A DNA stretch of 64,000 nucleotides from Erinaceus europaeus (lineage: Eukaryota; Chordata; Mammalia; Eulipotyphla; Erinaceidae), in contig NC_080185.1 of the NCBI RefSeq assembly GCF_950295315.1, forward strand, positions 49,147,237-49,211,236, written 5' to 3'. The notes below the pieces were generated by a model. The model was not told where the DNA came from. It saw only the letters and a list, made by a program, of their open reading frames with translations, and made no database searches. How positions within the stretch are numbered: position 1 is the first letter of the stretch; each line of letters begins with the position of its first letter. Shown here in pieces: positions 1 to 10,489 of the stretch. The translations under genes were made by a program, and so were the position numbers.

Positions 1-168
1 ATCTTCAGATTTAATGTATGCATAAAGAAATGCAACTGATTTTTTGTAGCCTGAAACCTTGCTATATTGCCTAATAACGTCCCATAGTTTTCTGCTGGAT
101 TCTTTAGGTTTTTCTATGTATACTATCATATCATCTACAAATAGCGATAGCTTGACTTCTTCCCTTCC
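1..168 (-). mobile_element. L1 ORF2 fragment
   Basis: This stretch matches, in the same orientation, the L1 ORF2 sequence near 42365-42545, including the segment encoding the reverse-transcriptase YADD/FADD region (here with a substitution, tctacaaatagcg). It is cut by the window edge and ends where retroviral LTR sequence begins. No open frame remains. Confidence 0.8.
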
Positions 169-765
169 TCTGCACACCAGCCTACACACCAGCTTCTTCC
201 CAGCCTCTGCACACCAGCTCGGCACACCAGCCCTTCTCCATGTTGGGACGTGGGAGAGAAAAGAGAGCAAAACCAGGAACAGAAGTGGGGTTTATGGGAT
301 AAAAACAGGAAGTGGCAAGTCAGAAACTGAAATGGCTAGGAAAGTGGGTGGAGAGAGGCAAAAGACATGCTGCGAAGGTGGGAGCATTCTTATCAACTGT
401 TGTGATGATTTTAACTGACAGGATTTAGCAATACCCTGTGGGGATAACATGGTTGGGATTTTTCAGGCAAAACAATGATTATTGAAATAGACGATAGTGT
501 CAGCAATGTAGGATAGAGCAGGGGGGCTTCCCAACATCTCCCCCTTTCTTTTTATCTAATGGCATTAGTATCAGGAATGCAGGGTGCTTTGTGAGGCAGA
601 GAGTCTGATAGGATGAGGCACACCTTTGGGGTTACTACTGTCCCTCCTTGCTCAACCTCTCAGCAGAGAGACTAACAGTATTGACATACCCCTCAGGTTC
701 AAGCCCTGCCAAACTCAACCACATCCTCACAATTTTCCTACATTTCCCTCTTTCCAATGGCCGTA
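169..765 (-). mobile_element. ERV LTR (inverted copy)
   Basis: Read on the - strand, this aligns through most of its length with the LTR at 3362-4230. Shared blocks include the leader after a purine-rich tract, the block ending in agaaagggggagatg, the run of pyrimidine-rich promoter sequence and the TATA-like region. The inner end (169-235) holds short direct repeats of a ggctggtgtgcagagg-like unit. The R/U5 part is missing or replaced by these repeats, so the copy is incomplete. It is in opposite orientation to the other LTR, so the two are not a normal proviral pair. Confidence 0.6.
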
Positions 766-1597
766 TTTAAATGTATGAAGACACCACAAATAATTATACA
801 GTGCTTGCCTCTCTGCAGCTTCATGTTTTACAAAGGCACTGCCATTCTTTTTCTCCCTCATCTCATTTTTCTGAGACACCTCTGCCATGGGCAACCTTCC
901 CCCTTATGAAGAGGTTTCCCAAATCTCCTACTCTTTTTTTTGCTAAATAGGTTTTCTATCACTGGGACATTTTGCTTTGGGCCACACCTTGGCTCCTCTT
1001 GACCATGATCATAGCACTTGGGAGATGCACAGGGCACTTTCCCTTACCTCCCACTGAGAAAGATGACTCTAATTTGAGAAACTAATTTGAGAAATGGTCC
1101 CAGTCTAAGGGACCTTGAGGCTGCAATTCCAGATTTAAGGGAAAAGGTCATTCTGCTTGCCCAGCACATTAATGCTTTCTAGAGAAAGTAAAACCTCCTG
1201 AGCTTGTCCTACCCATCTTGCCACTTTTGCCGGAAGTAGAAAGTCCTCTGGGACTCATAATGCAACACAGCAGGATCTAAAAAATCTGGTTCACAGAGCC
1301 CAAAAACAAAACCTCCCTACCACTTCTCTCTTCCACCCTCGTTCTCCTGAATATCTTAAGCTTGCTGTCTGTCCCTTCTGCTTTCAGTTGTGTTTTGTGA
1401 GAGAGTGATTTGAATGATTGAATTTTTGTGTGACCCATTTTGCTCTGAGTACACTGAAACTTAATTGATTTTATAAAAAACAAATGCTGGATACAGCCAT
1501 GATTTCTGGAGACATCCAGAAACAGTCCTAATTATTTTTCTCTTTTGATTTTTTTTCATCTTGTTTTAAATGTGAAATGTTTATTCTTGAAAACTGT
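766..1597. other. Unassigned sequence between inverted LTRs
   Basis: No open frame, SINE or L1 signature is clear here. By position it could be the internal end of the provirus whose LTR lies at 169-765, but I could not recognise a retroviral domain in it on the - strand. Confidence 0.4.
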
Positions 1598-1750
1598 AGG
1601 AGTATGGGCGGAGGAGATAGCATAATGGTTATGCAACAAAACTCTAATGCTTGAGGCTCCAAAGTCTCAGGTTCAATCCCCTGCACCACCATAAGCCAGA
1701 GCTGAGGAATGCTCTGGTTAAACAACAACAACAACAACAGCAACAACAAA
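1598..1750 (+). mobile_element. tRNA-derived SINE (ERI-2-like)
   Basis: The head carries an A-box-like sequence (tagcataatggttatgc) and a B-box-like sequence (ggttcaatccc), followed by the caccaccataagccagagctgag body typical of the second SINE type in this window (compare 27150-27335 and, inverted, 36325-36465). It ends in a (CAA)n tail. Pol III promoter boxes are expected for this family; whether this copy is transcribed is unknown. Confidence 0.8.
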
Positions 1751-2884
1751 CTGTATGAGTAAAAGAGTAAAAATGGTTCAAATAAGACAGTACAGATCTA
1801 AATTTGTGTTTGAAATTATGTGTCTTCATAACTAAAGTTTTTCTCCTCCTGTGGGTTATAGACTACATGTTTATGTGTGTTTCAAGTTTGGTAAACATTA
1901 ACTTTATGGTTAAAAGTGTAACTTTGAAGCTACATTCTTACCAGGCAGAGTTAAATGAAGGAGTTTTCAACACAATTCTTATAAAGGCAAAATTAATTTG
2001 CTGAAGTAACTGAATATTTAAGGTAAAAGTCTAAATATTTAACGTGAGAATTCATCATCTCCAAAATTTAAATACAAATTCTCTATACAGGACATTTTGG
2101 GAGGGCCCCCAAAAGTGTCCTGTGAACTATCTTGTGGAAATTAATCCACAACAAATCTGTCATCAATATGACATTGTGAATGTTCTAAAAAACAAAACAA
2201 AACAAAAACCATTGTCACTAACGTGTTAACTCTCAAAGTAACCTGAGTTTGTTTAAGAGTCTAAGGTAAAAATTAGTTAAAAATCAATATATTTTAATTA
2301 AATCTGGTCTGAAGATCCTGTGCACACCTAGGGTGTGTCTCCATCTTAAATGGGTGTAACAAAATGTAGAAAAGACACTATTGATATGTAAAGCTCTTAT
2401 ATACCTCCTCAATTAAAGAGGTAGAACCAGCCCAGGTAAATGATAGATCACACAATGGTTATGCTAATGTTCTCGTGCTTGAGGTTTCTAACAATGGTTC
2501 TTCTCTGTAACTGACCACATTTTATTTCATTTAAATTGTTTAAACAACTTTAACATCATACTCAAAGAACTTGCAAAATTATAAAGATACTTAAAACCAA
2601 TTATAATCATCTAGTTATCAATTATAGTAAACTTCTAGGTTCCTATTTTTATTTTTTTCACAAGTAAGTGAATTACAGCTGTCAAGTCTTCACATTGAAA
2701 AACATTTGTTCATATGGTAAGATATTAAACTATATAAGAAGTTCCCACATACACAACTTATGTAAATTAAAAACATTCACATATTTTTCTACACTTAACT
2801 AGTGTATCTCTTTTTGCTACCATAGGCCTGCCTTTGTCAGCCAACAATTTAAAGACTTTTTTCCTTTATAAAATCACCCATGCC
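1751..2884. other. AT-rich unassigned sequence
   Basis: Mostly featureless AT-rich DNA. A short segment around 2445-2490 resembles the head of the ERI-2-like SINE (acaatggttatgc followed by tgcttgaggttt), probably a degraded fragment. Nothing else is supported. Confidence 0.4.
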
Positions 2885-3361
2885 ACAGACATTCCTTACA
2901 ACCCCCAAAGACAAACAGTCGTTGAGAAGGTCCGTCAAATACCTAGGCCCAATTAAGTAGAGAAAAAAATAGGGATACATCCCCCCAATATTCAGTTGGC
3001 TAATGCACTAACTACATTAAACCTCTTTTAAAATTTATAAAAATTCGAACTAAATGCCCCTTCGCCTGATACACCCTGCCCCCAGAGGCAGGAAATGTCC
3101 CTTTGCGTGATAGACCCTGCCCCCAGAGTCAGGAAATGCCCCTTAGCCCACCAGGCCTCCCCTTGACATCACACTGGCTCCTGCTGCTCTCCTACTTGTC
3201 CCTCTATGTCTTGTGCCAGTTCTTTTGAAAATTCCTACACGATATCATTCAGGTTTCTCCCCAAAAGGTTTCTGTTCACCCTTACACTGCTATTCCACTG
3301 ACAGAAATGGAGTCTTTTACATTGACCCATTTAACTATGTCCATTAGGTAAATAATAAGAG
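2885..3361 (+). pseudogene. ERV internal remnant with integrase motif
   Basis: One frame at 2891-2932 reads I-P-Y-N-P-Q, then a further Q and a V-V-E-K-V run. This is the pattern of the conserved catalytic-core end of retroviral integrases (class II/betaretrovirus-like pol). The frame stops soon after. The following 380 bp have no recognisable env. They end in a purine-rich tract (aataataagagggaga) directly before the LTR, as expected for a polypurine tract. Only the motif and the tract are visible; the class is inferred. Confidence 0.55.
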
Positions 3362-4230
3362 GGAGATGTCGGAAAATTGTGAGGCTGTGGCTGAGCTTGG
3401 CAGTGCTTGAAGCTGAGTAGTTTGTCTATCCTGTTAGTCTCTCTCTCTACTGAGAGGTTGAGCAAGGAGGGACAGTAGTAACCCCAAAGATTTGTCTCAT
3501 CCTATAAGACTCCCTGCCTCACAAAGCACCCCACATTCCTGATACTATGGCCATTAGATAAAAATAAAGGGGGAGATGCAGGGAAAATGTGCAGATGTGG
3601 TTGAACATTGGCAGGGCCCACAAACCACCATATCTCCATGCAAGTATTATCATTTACATACCAATCTTCTGCTTTGTATTAGAAATGACTAAAGGTCTCC
3701 CCACCACGTTATCCCCTAAGGGTGTTAAATAATCCCATCAGTTAAAACTATCACAACAGTTGCTAAGGATGCTTCCACCTTCCCAGCATGCCTTTTGCCT
3801 CTCTCCAACCCCTTTCCTAGCCATCTCCTTTCTCAACTTGCCACTTCCAGTTTTACCCTATAAAGCCACTTCTGTTTCTGGTTTCTCTCTCTTCCTCTTC
3901 TCTCTATTTTCTCTCCCGCATCTCGACCTGGAGACTGGCTGGCGTGCAGAGCGTGAGGTGACCATTGCTGTTTGGTGCCATGTGGCCTAACTCGCTGTGC
4001 TCACTCCCAACTTTGGGGCTCTCCCTCATCAATAAAGAATTGCTTTCCCATTCGGCCATGAGGTCCTGTCCTCTCTCCCTAGTTGCTGAGTAAGCAGCAG
4101 CCCAGGTGGGCTCCAATCGAGTTCTCTCCAACCCAGAGAGCACATGCCTGGGAATAAACACCCTCACACTAGCCCAATACCAGCTTTTGTTTCCAAGTCA
4201 CCATCTTCACTCGGCCTCAAATTTTTATTT
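3362..4230 (+). mobile_element. ERV 3' LTR
   Basis: The sequence begins with TG after a purine-rich tract and holds a TATA-like box (ccctataaagcc, about 3856-3867). A polyadenylation signal aataaa lies at 4031-4036, and a GT/CT-rich region follows. A second purine tract plus TG (aaaataaagggggagatg, about 3561-3577) lies inside, so U3 may start at 3576 and the first 210 bp may be a duplicated end. The 3' boundary is uncertain. The integrase remnant upstream on the same strand makes this the likely 3' LTR of a decayed provirus. Confidence 0.65.
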
Positions 4231-4630
4231 CTATGTCATAGGTCTTCCTTCATTAGGTCATCAATAAGTCCCTAAATTAATATTTGACTTTCCTTCTAGA
4301 GTACCCAGAGTGCATTTGCTCTTTTGTTGCATTAATCTACTTTAATTGCTTGATTACTTGTCTAGCTCTTCCCCTAAAATGCAAATACAGTCATTACCAA
4401 GATAATATCTACTTTATCACTTTGGCTAGGGCAATAAATAAGTAAACAGTAAGTGGAATTTATCCACATAGCTATTCATTAAAGGACTATGAAAAGCATC
4501 CTATTAACTGTCCAAATTTGCTCCTTCAAAATTGTTCAATTTGTATGTTTCCCACTGAAATCCCCATTTTGTTCATGATTTCTCTTATTCCTGGGACTAA
4601 TGCTCACATATACTATATATATATATATAT
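4231..4630. other. Unassigned sequence
   Basis: No repeat or gene is recognised. A short (TA)n run ends the interval next to the SINE tail. Confidence 0.4.
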
Positions 4631-4920
4631 TTATTTTTTATAATTAATTTATTCCCTTTTGTTGTCCTTGTTGTTTTATCATTGTAGTGTTTATTATTAT
4701 TGTTGTTGTTATTGATGTCATCATTGTTGGATAGGACAGAGAGAATTGGAGGGGAAGACACAGAGGGGGAGAGACAGACAGATACCTGTAGACCTGTGTC
4801 ACCACCTGTGAAGCAACTACCCTGCAGGTAGGGAGGCAGGGACTCTAACCGGGATCCTTAATCTGGTCCTTATACTTCGTGCCACCTGTGCTTAACCCAC
4901 TGCTCTACCACCGACTCCTA
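4631..4920 (-). mobile_element. tRNA-derived SINE (ERI-1-like)
   Basis: On the - strand the element starts with a tRNA-like head at about 4919, with B-box-like sequence in the ggatcccggttagag region. It continues through the conserved cctgcagg body and pyrimidine-rich segment, and ends in a (CAA)n/A-rich tail at the left. It aligns along its length with the copies at 20946-21262, 35829-36109 and 50683-50932. Confidence 0.85.
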
Positions 4921-5917
4921 TATATCATCATTTCTAATCACCCTTGCTCTGTTTGCAATTTTGGAAAATTTGTTGAATTTAGAGCTCTGAATATGACATT
5001 TTGGGAAAAAAATAACTACACAGGATGATAGAAAGAACAATGACTTGGGAACCAGAAATTATAAGTAATACTCTTACCTATGCAATGATTTAGTCACATA
5101 AAGTAAATTTAATCTTGTAGCTCTCTGAACCTCGGTTTCCTCACTTTTGATAATCTATGTCAGTTCTAATGGTGACACTGTGTTGTTAAAATGTTCAGAA
5201 GGCATTTAAAATACAAAATTTATAAGAAAAATAATATTTGAAGAAATATACCTTTAATACAGAACTTAGAAATTTATAATAAGGAAAAATAAGTGGTCTA
5301 ATCTGTAGACAATCCTCAATGCACATAATAGTCTTATATTTTAAAATATATAAGACAGTATCAGTGAGATTCAATTTTATAACACATTACAATATATTTA
5401 TAAAACAGAATGTCAATCTTAGTGTAATAAAAGTTTTTATAATTTTCATTGTTATTTAGCTATAGTTTGCAAAGTTACAATAATTCAAATATGTAGTTTC
5501 ACATTTTTGTGTGTGAGAGCACATGTGTGTGTCTTTGTAAGTCAACACAGCCAACAATGCCTCACTTCCCCGGTAATAGCCACAATTCTTACAAAGTCTA
5601 AGATTTAGATTACTAATTTTTGTAACATATCACATTAATATTAATCAGGGGAATAAATATACATATGAAAAATGCATTCATATATATTCAAAAAACTGAA
5701 CCATTTCAAAACAATAGCAAAATATTCTGTTTTAAAAACTTGACATTTAAACTTCTAAGTTACTCACTTACTATGCCATATGGTTTTCTAATGTTTAAAA
5801 TTAAAACACTTAGTTGAATGCAATTTTTAAAATATGCACCATTTTGTTGAAATATAATTCCTATAAGGAATTTTTTAGATATTAATAATATTTGGGTGGT
5901 TCACTTTTGTCACAATG

Positions 5918-5970
<53 letters not shown>

Positions 5971-6497
5971 TCTCACAGACATTTCTTTTTTTTTTTTTTA
6001 GGTAAGGAACCCTGAATATATTCTCAGCGATTTAAAGTATCAATACATAATTGATGTGCAAAACTATGGGGAAAAGTCACCATTAATTTTCATGGGAAAA
6101 AAGCAAATTTTAATTCCCACCAGACATCTAACAACCCAATGCATAAGCAATTGATATTTGTTAGAGCCAAGCTTTCCTAATTTAATTTCATGCATCCTTG
6201 ACACCAACTCAAATAGCATACAGATTTTAAATTGCATTTGAAATACGCACAAAAATACCACATTTGGAGTATTCCTTCAAAACTGCACTATATCTGTAAT
6301 ATACAGATATTTTTAATGAAGTAGAAATTAAAAATACCCTCTAGGTCTAATTGTCCTCAGTATCTGTAATAATAAAACGTGTATGTGAAGAAATCCACAA
6401 GTTTTCAAAGAAAGTGTTACTTAGTAAAAATGTTTCCAAAAAATCTTTTGGAATGACCACATATATGTTCACCAACCCAGTAGAAAAAATGCTTTAA
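4921..6497. other. AT-rich unassigned sequence with (TA)n
   Basis: No gene signature. It contains a (TA)n microsatellite of about 48 bp at 5920-5967 and a poly-T at 5985-5999. Confidence 0.5.
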
Positions 6498-6760
6498 AAT
6501 GTTATGATAGAGCATGGCAGTGTTGCACCTGGTTATATGCACATATCACCATGCACAAAGATCCAGATTCAAGCACAAGTGGTGAAGCAGATCTGCAAGT
6601 GTCTCTCTTTCTCTATTGTCTCTTTCTCTATTTTCCAATCTCAATTTATCTCTGTCTTGTCAAATAAAATAGACAAAAAAAAAAAAAACACCAGGGCCTA
6701 TGGATTCATAGTTCTGGCTTTGAGCTCTTGCAATAAACCTTATGGCAATAAATTTTTTAT
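6498..6760 (+). mobile_element. SINE, diverged ERI variant
   Basis: The body resembles the SINE at 37798-38005 (gcacctggttatatgcacat, then gtggtgaagcagatctgcaagtgtctctc). It also has the extended 3' block (ggattcatagttctggc ... gcaataa) seen in longer copies at 12258-12520 and 52022-52369. A poly-A lies inside at 6675-6689. Confidence 0.7.
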
Positions 6761-7074
6761 GATAAAAACTATCATAAATAAAAGTCATGTGGTTCCAAAA
6801 ATCTCTTAAATTACACATATGTCTTGAAATGTTCTCTTTGAACCTCCTATTAAGTTAAAATCACATATATTAAGTTAAAATCACATATATTGTGAGAAGT
6901 TGTACCCCTCTTATCCTATGGTTTATTTAATGTTTCCTTTTTATAAATATTTTTTTTAAAAAATCACATACTCTTCCAAAGACACTTGTTATCTAGACTT
7001 CTATACTCCACTATTTGCAACTGTGTCAACTATTTCTACTTTCAAGTTTATAAATTCTATTGCTTATTATATTC

Positions 7075-8835
7075 TTTTTATTTGTTTTTTATTTTTACTT
7101 ATACAATAGAAACACTGACAAGACCAACAGATAAGGGGGGTACAATTCCACACAATTAACACCATTAAAACTTAATATCCCATCTCCTCCCCGATAGCTT
7201 TCTTATTCTTTAACCCTCTGGGAGTATGGGCCCATGGTCATTATGGGGTGCAGAAGGTGGAAGGTCTGGATTCTGTAATTGCTTCCCCGCCGATCATGGA
7301 CATTGAAAAGGTGATCCATACTCCCAGCCTGCCACTCTCTTCCCCTAGTGGTGCAGAGCTCTGAGCAAGTGGGGCTCCAGGACATCCAGCAAGTGGGGTC
7401 ACCTGCCCAGGGAAGCCCTGGTGGCATCATGGTAGCATCTGAAACCTAGTGACTAAAAAAGAGTTAACATATAAACCAAAACAAATTGTTGACTAATCAT
7501 TAACCTAAAGGCTGGAATACTGCTGATGAAAATTTGACTTCTCTGTTTTGTAGATAGCTAGTAGGTCTATTTTAGGTATATTCCAAGGGACCCATGACTT
7601 CACTAGATTTTTTCTAAACCTGACATCTAATATGCAGGTGAACCTAAGTGATTGTCTGGGGAAATGATGTCATGGCTGTATAAAGGGCTAGAAAGCTGGA
7701 GCAGGGAAGAGAGTAACTCCAAAATATGGGGAAAATGTATAAATATTGTTGATTATAAACCCCATCAATTTGATCTGGACCCATATTCAGTATAGGAACC
7801 TATGTAACCTCTACATCCCTGTAGGTCCTAACTTGAAATCTGTGTTCAATAGTTGAAACATTCCAATTTACACAAATTACAAGAGCCATCTTCCTCAGGT
7901 GGTTGATAGAGTATGTTATCTAACTTCCCTTCGGAGGACAGAACATTCTCTACCATTGTTGGTCCACACTGATGGCAAGACCCTATGGGGGCCTTCAAAG
8001 AGATCCATTATGTTGTTCCTGTTGGAGATGGCCAATGACAATGAAGAGAGGGATCATTTGAGGTCTAGGCCCATCATGTCTGTGTGTGAATCTCAGTACT
8101 CACCGACTAGGGCCCCAGCTGATGGGGTAGCCTAATAGTGACTAAAGAGTCATCATTAAAATATGCCAATCTCTTGGCCTTATTCAGATTTTGTAGTCCT
8201 TATTTTGATAAGGTTAGCTTTGGAGTGGCTGAGGAAAGTGTAATAGGAAGTAGGTGAGGAGGGTATTTAGGTCTAAGTAGAAACTATTTCATTAGGATTT
8301 TTATGGTGTCTTTTTTAGGCTATTCTACTTGCTTCATTTATTGACTCACTGCAAACTACTGTTCAATATTGCTTTCAGGTATATATTTTGCCTTAATTTA
8401 TGTATATATGTGTAGATATGCCATATATCAATGGACCTGGTCTATATCTAGGTTTTGAGGCTTTGTTAGGAAGTGAACCAACTGAAATGGAATTAGAGAT
8501 TCCTATGAGAAAGGAAAGGTTTCACCCAAGTAATGATGTTGGAGGGTTGCTATTTCAGGCCTTATGTCTCTGGACACATTCTGAAGTGAAACATACTGAG
8601 GTGGTACTCATTGTATTGAATGGGTTGGGATCAGAAGATGCAGTATCAGTTGCTGTGACTTGAGTACAACATAAAGGACAGTGAGCCCCAGCCTAGAGGT
8701 TCCAATACCAGGGGAAACATGGGCTTTATAATGGAAATGGGATGTTCCTGCTGTCTTAGGCTTTAAGAAGAATATATAGTTATTTCTATAATCAAATTAT
8801 TTGGCAATTGGATGAAATTTGAAAATCCCCATGTT
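7075..8835 (-). mobile_element. Old L1 3'UTR, long form
   Basis: On the - strand this is the longest version of the about 1-1.7 kb 3'UTR that follows L1 ORF2 in this genome. It aligns with 27930-28905, 39490-40820 and 57062-58350, but has additional middle sequence (about 7590-8330) absent from the younger copies and present in + orientation at 27370-27930 and 50950-51700. The poly-A end lies at the left (about 7075). No ORF2 is attached. Confidence 0.75.
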
Positions 8836-9505
8836 TCTCTCCTCTCCTGGGTCAACTAGGAATACCAAAGGAACCACCTGGGACCACAAGAAGACAGGAC
8901 TAGAACGACTACAGGAACCCACCAAATCACTGGTGAGTGCAAACACATATGGCTCCTAGACAGAGAGGAGCCTAGGAAGAGATTAAGTGGCTGATAACAG
9001 TCTGGCAGTTTAAAAGTTGAGACACCACTTACAGTCTGTTTCACCAACAAAAAGATGGCTGAAGGGAGGAGAGGACTCCCCCAAGACTCACCAAATGAAA
9101 ATGTGAGTCTCCATTGCTACTGCCTTCAGAATCAGAGCAGCAGCATGGAGGCCTTGTGCTGACACAAGGAGACAGAGAATTAATCAGGAAACTGGGGAGA
9201 AAATCTATACCTTGGTGGCCTAGCATTGGGTCCCTGAAAGTCTCTTTGCATAACCAATGGATTATCTCTGCCCTACCTGCTTTATCTCTTGGTCAAAAGT
9301 CAGTGATTAAACTAAGAAGACTACTTATCATTTAAAGGCCTTCAGTCTCCCTTAGCCTAGAAGGAAGAAAAAGAACTCTTTAATTACCTTACTTAGACAA
9401 AACTCAATCCAGGCAAGAGTGATGAGTGATTTGAAAAGTACTGAGAGAGAGACCTCATAACATACTATATAAAATGATTAAACCAACATTAAGAAATATT
9501 GAGAA

Positions 9506-10433
9506 ATGTACCAGAACAAGAGTCCAGCTAAAAGCCCCCCAAAGGTTGAAGCACAAAATAATGAGGTCAACATCCAAAAACTAGTTAAGGAAATAATCAC
9601 AGAAGTGAGTAAAATTTTGAAAGAATTGTCATCAGAAATGAGACTGTGGAAGAAAACATTAATTATCTCACGGTTATTAGAGAGCTTAAAGCTGAAATAG
9701 CTGAGCTAAGAACACAGATACCTGAACAGACTGAAACAGTATCAGAATGGGTTAGCAAAAGAGATGAACTCCAGAAAACAGTAAAGGGGAGAGAGAATAG
9801 AATAAATGAGGCTGAAGACAGAATTAGCAAGATCAAGGACTAATTAGGGATAATGAAAAAAGAAGTAAGAAATCTCAAAAAGAGATTAAGAGGAACTGAA
9901 AACAACAACAGAGACCTATGGGATGACTTCAAAAGAAATAATATACACATTATTGTCTTACCAGAGGAAGAAAGAGAGGGAAGGGAAGAAAGCATTCTTC
10001 GGGACATAATAGCTGAAAACTTCTCTAGTCTAGACAACATAAAAGACATATAAAGGTTCAAGAAGCCCAGAGGGTCCCAAACAAAATTAACCCAGACATA
10101 AATACACCAAGACACATCATATTTAGAATGGAAAGGAATAAAGATAAAGAAATGATACTGAAGACTGCAAGAGAAAAACAAAGAGTCACCTACAGAGGAA
10201 AACCCATAAGATTAGTAGCAGACTTCTCCACACAAACACTACGGGCCAGAAGAGAATGGTAAGATACCTATCGAGTGCTCATTGAGAAAAGCTTTCACCC
10301 AAGACTACTGTATCCTGCTAGACTGTCATTCAGACTAGATAGAGGCAACAAAACCTTCTCAGACAAGCAACAGTTGAAGGAATCAACTATCACCAAGACT
10401 GCCCTGAAAGAAGTTCTGAAAGGTCTCCTATAA
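9506..10433 (+). pseudogene. L1 ORF1 (broken)
   Basis: L1 ORF1 encodes the RNA-binding chaperone of the L1 ribonucleoprotein. The frame opens at 9506 (MYQNKSPAK) and shows a coiled-coil-like, Glu/Lys-rich N-terminal half. It then has an RRM-like region (IIVLPEEEREGREESIL, near 9950) and a C-terminal domain ending in LKGLL-stop at 10431. The frame is broken by frameshifts near 9660-9700, a stop at 9841 and a further shift near 10050, so no full protein can be made. Intact length would be about 310 residues, close to other ORF1 copies here. Confidence 0.85.
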
Positions 10434-10489
10434 ATAGGCAGACCACCATAAATAGGCCATATATCAGAACACTCAAAAAATATGCAAGA

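Noticed and set aside
59..418. 119-codon open frame at the left edge
   Set aside because: It crosses from antisense L1 ORF2 into antisense LTR sequence, with no domain.
8400..8663. 87-codon open frame resembling a unique small protein
   Set aside because: It lies in the L1 3'UTR, and the equivalent places in the other 3'UTR copies (28440, 39980, 57560) are not conserved as a frame.
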